Source: Moraxellaceae bacterium (GTDB lineage: Bacteria > Pseudomonadota > Gammaproteobacteria > Pseudomonadales > Ketobacteraceae). From it: DNA of 5,259 nt. The notes beneath the pieces are model-generated. The model saw only the letters and a program-made list of their open reading frames with translations. It had not been told where the DNA came from and searched no databases. A program made the position numbers and the translations under genes. Numbering within the stretch: the first letter of the stretch is position 1; every line of letters starts with the position of its first letter. Location: contig NVVG01000008.1 of assembly GCA_002402125.1 (NCBI GenBank), positions 2,950-8,208 of the forward strand. The letters are read 5' to 3'. Below are positions 1 through 5,259 of this stretch, one piece after another.

Positions 1-960
1 GCTCGAGGTGCTGCCATCTGCGGTTAACGTTGATGGTGTTGTCGTTAGGCTAGTTAGGGTGCCATCCGCAGCACCAGGGATAAAATTAATTGTTTCGTTG
101 CCACTGATTGCAGCGCCGTTAAGTTGGCCGCTTATGGTGACTGATTGCGCAAGAATGCTGGTGATAGTAGCAGTATAAGTACCATCGCCTACATCCGTTA
201 CTGGGCTAATGGATGCACTGCCGGTAGTCGATAAGGTGACGCTAAGACCACCGCTGGTGATGTTGTTATTTAAGTTATCTTTTGCTTGAACAGTGATTGT
301 TGTGTTACTCGTACCGTCGGCGACAATTGTAGTTGTGGTAGCAGAGATAATGGATGTTATCTCCGAAGCCAAGTTGCCAGCCACAAAGGTAACTGAGACG
401 GAGTCTGTCATGGTTACCGTGTTTAAGGTACCAGTGATAGTAACTGATTCGGCGACGGTATTGCTGACGAGTGCAGAGTAGGTGCCATTGTTATGATCAG
501 TAATAGCACCTAACGATGCACTGCCAGTACTAGTAAGTACGATGGTATCTGAACCGCTGATAAGAGGGTTGCCGTTAACATCAATAGTCTGAATGGTGAT
601 GATGGCAGTTGAGCTGCCATCGGCGGTTACCGACGTTGGTGACACAGAAATTGTTGATAGTGTTTCTATTGCAGCGCCAGGCGTGAAGGTTATTGATTCG
701 GTGTCAGTAATGTTTGGTCCATTTAAGGTGCCGCTGATAGTAACTGTTTCGGCAGCAGAATTTGACACGGTTGCGGTATAGGTGCCGTTTCCGTTATCTG
801 CAACAACGCTAATACTTTCACTGCCATTGCCGCTAAGTGTGATAACGGCACCACCGGTTGTGTATGGGTTGCCTTGGGCATCCTTTACCTGGACGGTAAC
901 TAGAGAGGTTGCTATTCCGTCTGCAACAATAGAGAAGGGCGAAGATGAGATGGTGGTAGT
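1..960 (-). repeat. Ig-like domains 12-15, return to the ADG subfamily (domain 15 truncated)
   Basis: Units 12 to 15 carry SIVADGIAT, SVTADGSST, TIVADGTSN and TLTADGSTS, restoring the motif of units 1-6. Units 12, 13 and 14 are complete, with the usual TYTATV, YSALVS or TYTATI strand and an FTPG, FVAG or FIPG linker. Unit 15 shows only its first 20 residues before the window ends at base 1. The array therefore clearly continues into the neighbouring sequence, and the C-terminal part of the protein is not seen. Confidence 0.8.
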
Positions 961-3900
961 TGTGATGGATGGAGCGCCGATAGTAAAGATTACAGTGGTT
1001 GGGCTGGTGATCGGGGTGAGATTGATGGTGCCGCTGATGGTGACCGACCCTAGGTCACTACTGGATAAGATTGCGGAGTAAGAGCCATTACCGTTATCGG
1101 TAACGCTACTTAATGTGGCGATACCACTGTGAGTTAACGCTATCGCATCTCCGCCCGTGGTTACATTGTTCCCTGCTGCATCTATGGCTTGCACGGTGAT
1201 GGAGACGGTATCATCGGTGGTGGCGGTAGTTACTGAGGCGGTAATGGACGTGTTTGTAGCGTCGACGTTACCAGCGTTAAAGGTGGCACTAGGGTTGCCG
1301 GAGATTATGTTGTTGCCAGCGATGGTACCGGAGATAGTGACGGTCTCGATGGCAGTGTTGATCAGTGTGGCGGTGTAGCTACCGTCATTGTTGTCGGTAA
1401 CGGCACTAACAAAACCATTGCCAGTGGATGCTAATGTAACAACGCCGCCAGAGCCTGTTAAATTGTTCCCATGCTGGTCTCTCGCTTGTACCGTAATAAT
1501 GACGCTGTCGTCGGTAGTGGCAGTACTGGTTGATAGCGAAATAGTCGTGTCATTTGTGTTCGCAACGCCGGGGCTGTAGATGATGGTCGGTTGCACTGTG
1601 GCGATAACGTTGCCATCAATGGTGCCCCCGATAGTAACGGTTTCCACGGCGGTATTATTGATGCTGGCAGTATAGGTACCATTATTGTTATCCGTTACTG
1701 AGCTGATAGAGCACGTGCCACTCACCATACAGAGTAAGTCAACAACACCGCCGGAGCTGGTGAGGTTGTTTCCATGCTGGTCTTTTGCTTGTACCGTAAT
1801 AGTAACGGTGTCGTCGCTAGTGACTGAGCTAGAAGATACGCTGATAAAGCTGTCATTAGCATTGCTCGTTCCAGCATCAAAAGTAATTGTTGGGTTGCCA
1901 GAGGTAATTGGGGTGGCGTCAATGGTGCCAGAAATTGTTACGGTTTCAGCGGTTGTATTGGTGATGGTAGCTGTGTACGTCCCGTTGCCGATGGGGGACA
2001 CTGGGCTGATTATCCCGTTGCCAGTGGAGGATAGTGCTAACACGCCAGTTGAGGTTGATAGGTTGTTACCGGCGGTGTCTATCGCTTGGAAGGTGATGGT
2101 AACAACATTGTCGGTGCTTGTGCTGGCAGCTGAAACGGTAATTGTCGATATCGATGTATTGATGGCGCCGGCTTCAAAATTAATGTTTGGTAGGGCGCTG
2201 GTTATGGCGTTGCCAGCGATAGTTCCAGAAATGATGACACTTTCAGATACGGTATTGGTAATACTGGCGGTGTAGGTTCCGTTGTTATTATCTGTGACGG
2301 CACTGATAGAACCATTGCCGCTGGATATCAGGATTACTAGGCCAGCTGTTGAGGTGTAGAAGTTGCCTTCAGCGTCTTGAGCTTGAACGGTAATAGTGAC
2401 GGTGTCGTCGGTAGTGGTCGTTATTGCTGATACGAAAATAGTTGTCTCCATTTCGTCAACAACACCAATGGTAAAGTTTATAGTTGCATCACCTGTGGTG
2501 ATGGTGCTGCTGTTGATAGAGCCAGAAATTGTGATAGTTTCAACCACGGTGTTGATAACCGTTGCGGTATAAGTGCCATCTCCATTGTCGGTTTGGGATT
2601 GGATGATGGCGTTTCCGGTTACTGTTAATAATACATCGTGACCGCCACTAGTGATGTTATTTCCCGAGCCGTCTTTTGCTTGTACGGTTACTGTGGAACT
2701 GCTGGTTCCATCGGCGACAACTGATGCTGGCGATGCAGTGATTGTTGTGTCTGCGGCAGAAGAAATATTTCCCGATACAAAGGATACGCTGGTGGTATCT
2801 GAAATCGCAAAGCTATTTAATGTGCCGGATATTGTGACCGATTCTGCGGTGGCGTTTGTAATGGTTGCGCTATAGGTGCCATCGTTGTTATCAATAACCG
2901 TATCGATACTGGCGCTGCCTGTACTAGAAAGAACAATGGCATCGCCACCACTGGTAAGATCATTGCCGTTGCTGTCGATGGCTTGCACGGTAATGGTGGC
3001 CGTTGAAACAGCATCCGCGGTTACTGAGGTTCCTTGTGTGGATATTGTGCTGGTGGCAATAGAGGCAGTACCTGGTGTAAAAGTTATTATGGTCGTGTTA
3101 TTCATTGGCACGGTATCTATAGTACCGCTGATGGTGAGTGTTTCTGCGACAATACTGGATATGGTGGCTGTATAGGTACCATCGCCATTGTCAGAAAGTC
3201 CGCTAATAGTAGCATTAGCGTCTTGTGATAACGCAATTGTCTCGCCTCCGGCGACGTGAGGGTTTCCTTGTGCATCGATGGCTTGTACGGTAATTGTCGC
3301 GGTGGAAACACCATCGGCAGAAACGGAGGCAGCTGAGGTGAATAGGATGGTTTCCACTGTGCTAGCGGCATCGGGAATAAAATTGACGGTGGCAACATCA
3401 ATAATGGCAAAGCCATTTATGGTGCCGCTGACAGTGATTGGCTCTGCGACCGTATTGGTGACTATTGTGGTATAGAAACCATCGTTGCTATCGATTATGG
3501 CGCCGATGATAGCATTGCCATTTTGGGTTAAGATGATGGCGTCGCCACCAGTGGTTAGTGGGTGTCCGTCGACATCTCTTGCAGAGATTGAAATTATAGA
3601 TGTGGCGATACCATCAGCGGTGACCGTTGAAGGGGATTGGGAAATTAGTGTGGTTGCAACGTTGGCGAGACCCGGTTCAAAACTAATGCTAGTGGTGTCT
3701 GTAATATCCGTACCGCCGATAGTACCGCTAATGGTGACGTCTTCTACCGTTGTGTTGGTGATCGTTGCAGAATAGCTGCCGTCACCATTGTCGGTTATGG
3801 GGCCAATAATAGCACCACCATTATTCGTCAAGGTTACCGCCTGGCCACCGACTGTAATGTCGTTTCCTTGTAGGTCGTGGGCCTCCACCTTGATATTTGC

Positions 3901-5259
3901 AATGCTGATACCATCGGCAGTGACTGAAGATGTTGAGGTTGATATTTCTGTAGTTGTCGCATCAACCGGGCCGGGTACAAACGTAACGGTGGTTGTCGCA
4001 ACAATATCGTTGCCAGCAATTTTTCCGCTAATGGTTATTGTATCGGCATCGGTGTTGGTGACTGTGGCAGTATAGGTTCCGTTAGCATTATCGGTTACAC
4101 CGGATATTGTTGCGTTGCCATCTTGGGTTAAGGTAACGGTCAAGCCGCCAGTAGTTAAGTTGGTTCCATCGGTGTCTTTTGCTTGTACGGTAATGATGGA
4201 TAAGGTGGCACCATCGGCGGCTATATTAGAAGAGGGTGAAGCAGAAATAGATGTTTGAGCAGTTGTTGCAACTACCTCTAGGATGTGGATAGTTGTGGTA
4301 TCGGGAGAATCTATCGTTAAATTACTGTTGGAAATTAATTCCAATAAAATTTGTTCGGTTGATTCTGTTGGAATTGCATCGAGAAGAATTGGGATGGTAA
4401 GGTTTTTCACGCCACTTTCAGCAGCGGCCCAACTAACGGTTTGAGTACTTGAGTAGGTAAAGTCTGTCCCCTGTGTAGCTGTTGAACTGCCGGTGTTAAG
4501 TTGCACATCGATGGAGGCAGCACCGGACCCTGTACCAAATCGTTCAAGTTGGATGGTTACACTACCTGCATTTTCAGAAACGGAGTAAAAGGAAGAAACA
4601 AAAGAAACCGTGTCGGTGGCGGTAATAGTTAACGCAATATCGGATCCAATATACTCCGCGCCATTGGTTGGGTTGGAAAATTTTAAGAATAAGGTTTCGT
4701 CTGGTTCAATATTGGTATCGTCATTGATGGTTAGAGTAACCGTTTTGTTGCTGGTGTCATTTGCGCCCCAAGCAACGTTAGTTTGAGAAAGCGAGAAGTC
4801 TGTTGCATCTGCCTGTGAGCCACCGGCAAGCATGATATCAATGCTAACGGCTTCTTGATCACTTGCGGACCGAGATAGGGTTATTGTTCTTGTAGAGCCT
4901 TCGTCAACATTAGCGCTACCAGATAGGGTTGCATCGATAATGGATTTTGGTGTGGTGCTAGCACCTACGTAAATGTGTACGGTGGCGAACAGTGCAGCAA
5001 TGCCGCCAACAGCGTAATCAAACGTTATTACCCCGGCAGCCCCGTTGGCGACAAAACTGAATTCGCCAGAAGATCCTACTTGATCTAAAGTGTTGCCATT
5101 TAGGTTAAAAGCGCTTGCTACTATGTTGGGTGATCCTATTGGTAGGGTATCATTGTCTGCGACGTCGAAATTTATGGCGCCACCAGCAGTTACAAAATAA
5201 ATATCGTCGACCAATTTATTTGAAGCGCTGTTGGTAATATCTATCGATACAAATGCTTC
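1..5259 (-). CDS. Giant Ig-like/Calx-beta repeat protein, probable surface adhesin (internal fragment, both ends missing)
   Basis: The minus strand read from base 5259 is open for all 1753 codons, with no start or stop in the window, so this is an internal segment of a larger gene (over 170 kDa encoded here alone). The modules in order are a cadherin-like/bacterial Ig-like segment (residues ~1-104), two Calx-beta domains (~105-216 and ~217-330) and 14.2 tandem invasin-type Ig-like domains (~332-1753). Composition is rich in Thr, Ser, Asp, Gly and Val. There are two Cys and two Trp in total, and very few Met, Lys or Arg. Families with this architecture are usually extracellular adhesins or biofilm proteins that extend from the cell surface, commonly secreted by type I systems in Gram-negative bacteria. 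That role is inferred: no signal peptide, RTX nonapeptides, anchor or autotransporter domain is visible. The reading frame and domain pattern are certain; ligand, export route and gene name are unknown. Confidence 0.95.
961..2460 (-). repeat. Ig-like domains 7-11, variant TDD/TDN subfamily block
   Basis: Five consecutive units (residues ~934-1433) replace the ADG turn by TDDT, TDNV, SDDT, TDDS and TDDT respectively. Units 7-10 also have a remodelled turn before the VTL strand (TSTAG, STSTG, TSSGG, TGSGG) instead of TTGG. Unit 11 keeps the ordinary TTGG turn and so looks like a boundary hybrid. It also has an unusual SSSDLGSVTISG segment instead of NTxAETVTISG. Unit 8 lacks the TDNGDG acidic turn and has SPIGNG. 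The clustering of shared variants suggests expansion of one variant unit inside an older array. Confidence 0.8.
1561..1860 (-). repeat. Ig-like domain 9 with the only cysteine pair in the fragment
   Basis: Within residues ~1134-1233, the strand pair that normally reads like VTLASTGNGFVSAV is replaced by VDLLCMVSGTCSISSV, two residues longer. The two Cys, encoded at 1729-1731 and 1711-1713 (residues 1177 and 1183), are separated by five residues and are the only cysteines in 1753. They flank a Gly-containing loop between two predicted strands, a geometry suited to a local disulfide in an oxidising extracellular setting. The rest of the domain (TSDDTVT, ITVQAKDQHGNN, TDNNNGTYTAS) is regular for this block. 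Confidence 0.75.
2461..4266 (-). repeat. Ig-like domains 1-6, ADG subfamily
   Basis: These six units open with a Ser/Thr-rich strand followed by Ala-Asp-Gly, for example NIAADGATL in unit 1, SVTADGISI in unit 2, SVSADGVST in unit 4 and VVADGTS in unit 6. Unit 5 departs with ADA (SVTADAVST). The turn after GN is usually the short TTGG or TSGG form. Unit 3 has an unusual SNDGFYTTIV in place of the NGDGTYTATI consensus. ADG at this position is the usual form for Big-1/Invasin D3-type domains, so this block looks like the ancestral type. Confidence 0.8.
4270..4611 (-). other. Calx-beta domain 2 (degenerate acidic loop)
   Basis: Residues ~217-330 repeat the Calx-beta plan. It starts with YSVSENAGSVTIQLERFG, continues with a TQGTDFTYSS segment and a WAAAESGVKNLTIPI strand, and ends with a final strand TTTIHILEV. 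The fold signature is clear, but the acidic loop is eroded. Where domain 1 has NDDTNIEPDET, this copy has LLDAIPTESTEQ, losing one Asp of the pair and the Glu-Pro-Asp-Glu cluster. It probably keeps the beta-sandwich while binding calcium poorly or not at all. It borders directly on the Ig-like array and may serve as the adaptor between the two repeat types. Confidence 0.8.
4612..4947 (-). other. Calx-beta domain 1 (canonical, likely calcium-binding)
   Basis: Residues ~105-216 follow the Calx-beta plan. An early VDEGSTRTITLSRS strand matches the family's 'vsEgag.vtvtvtRs' start. A DFSLSQTNVAW stretch matches 'DYt...tltF'. Then comes the hallmark acidic segment TINDDTNIEPDETLFLKF followed by SNPTNGA. 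The paired Asp residues and the Glu-Pro-Asp-Glu cluster are where Calx-beta domains of Na/Ca exchangers, integrin beta-4 and many bacterial surface proteins coordinate calcium or form the conserved loop. The length (~112 residues) fits the family. One of the protein's two Trp residues lies here. A structural, calcium-stiffened spacer role is inferred from the family. Confidence 0.85.
4948..5259 (-). other. Cadherin-like/bacterial Ig-like module, N-terminally truncated by the window edge
   Basis: Residues ~1-104 of the fragment form a beta-rich segment. It has the motif INFDVADNDT (around residues 29-38), followed by a stretch ending in GVITFDYAVGG (around 82-92) and a final strand ATVHIYVG. 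This order resembles the 'dvLaNDtd ... tFtYtvtdg ... atVtv' pattern of bacterial cadherin-like Ig modules (Big_9/VCBS type), in which the Asn-Asp-Thr turn and terminal strand are conserved. It directly precedes the first Calx-beta domain. The match is from motif memory only, and it could be another Ig-like family. The first residues (EAFVSIDITN) may be the end of a preceding module or the first strand of this one. Confidence 0.5.

Larger units (their letters stand above)
1..4266 (-). repeat. Tandem array of invasin-type (Big-1 / Invasin D3-like) Ig domains, 14 complete plus one partial, ~300 bp period
   Basis: The unit is about 100 residues. It has an ADG or TDD turn, a TITVQAxDxxGN strand-turn, a TSGG or TTGG turn, a VTLSxxGxAxIS strand pair, the signature TDNGDGTYTATITNT, then ETVTISGTI, and a final xFxPG linker. 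Approximate unit starts at their high-coordinate ends are 4266, 3960, 3660, 3360, 3060, 2760, 2460, 2160, 1860, 1560, 1260, 960, 660, 360 and 60. The Gly-Thr-Tyr site recurs near 4075, 3775, 3475, 3175, 2875, 2573, 2275, 1977, 1677, 1377, 1077, 777, 477 and 177. Units are clearly homologous but diverged at both DNA and protein level, so the array is not a recent perfect duplication. The pattern matches stalk domains of invasins, intimins and large secreted adhesins. Filamin-type Ig repeats share the DNGDGTY motif and are a second possible assignment. The array continues past the window's low-coordinate edge. Confidence 0.92.

Noticed and set aside
1669..3180. Recurring GGTACC palindromes (for example near 1675, 3175 and 433) considered as protein-binding or recombination sites.
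   Set aside because: Most recur only where the repeat encodes Gly-Thr (GGT ACC) before Tyr; the codon choice explains them and other units use different synonymous bases there.
1458..3416. Short minus-strand ATG-initiated frames in other phases (1458-1682, 1722-1922, 2817-3014, 3117-3416).
   Set aside because: They are in a different phase from the 1753-codon frame, have low-complexity Pro/Leu/Gln-rich translations with no domain pattern, and overlap well-supported Ig-like domains.
293..4075. Series of short plus-strand open frames of 60-200 codons (for example 293-481, 782-1081, 1685-2275, 2876-3175, 3485-3775, 3788-4075), recurring with the 300-bp period and sharing Val/Ile/Met-rich sequences.
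   Set aside because: They lie antisense to the continuous minus-strand frame, recur in step with its repeats and end at the same repeat position (the TAG/TAA on the plus strand opposite Gly-Thr-Tyr codons). They are shadows of the repeat coding strand, not a family of small hydrophobic proteins.
1..4266. A 300-bp direct repeat array considered as a CRISPR, satellite or non-coding repeat.
   Set aside because: The units are too long and diverged for CRISPR repeats, there are no short identical repeats with unique spacers, and substitutions preserve an Ig-like protein pattern in one frame.
4801..4860. Internal Met codons, such as the one in Calx-beta domain 1 near 4831-4833, as a possible gene start.
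   Set aside because: It lies in the middle of a domain whose earlier strands are encoded upstream in the same frame, and no ribosome-binding site or promoter is evident.

Overview
The whole window lies inside one very large protein-coding gene on the minus strand. Reading the reverse complement from base 5259 down to base 1 gives 1753 codons with no stop. Neither the start nor the end of the gene is present. I translated the frame by hand and it stays in register from edge to edge. There is no intergenic DNA, RNA gene, mobile element, CRISPR array, promoter or terminator that I can support.

The encoded segment is an all-beta, modular, secreted-type protein. From N- to C-terminus (high to low coordinates) it has four parts. 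Residues about 1-104 look like the end of a cadherin-like/bacterial Ig-like module. Residues about 105-216 are a canonical Calx-beta domain. Residues about 217-330 are a second, degenerate Calx-beta domain. From residue about 332 to the window edge there is a tandem array of invasin/intimin-type Ig-like domains (Big-1 / Invasin domain 3 style): 14 complete units and the start of a 15th. The units repeat with a period of almost exactly 300 bp (100 residues). The array has three blocks: domains 1-6 carry an ADG motif near their start, domains 7-11 carry TDD or TDN instead, and domains 12-15 return to ADG.

The protein is rich in Thr, Ser, Asp, Gly, Ala, Val and Ile. It is strongly depleted in Lys/Arg and nearly free of Cys, Met and Trp. 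This is typical of giant extracellular adhesins of Gram-negative bacteria, often exported by type I secretion and often calcium-stabilised. A gammaproteobacterium, perhaps marine or aquatic, would fit the intermediate base composition and the domain mix, but this taxonomic guess is weak. The likely role is a long stalk that holds a distal binding module away from the cell. The secretion signal, membrane anchor and ligand-binding domains would lie outside the window, so export route and ligand cannot be read here.
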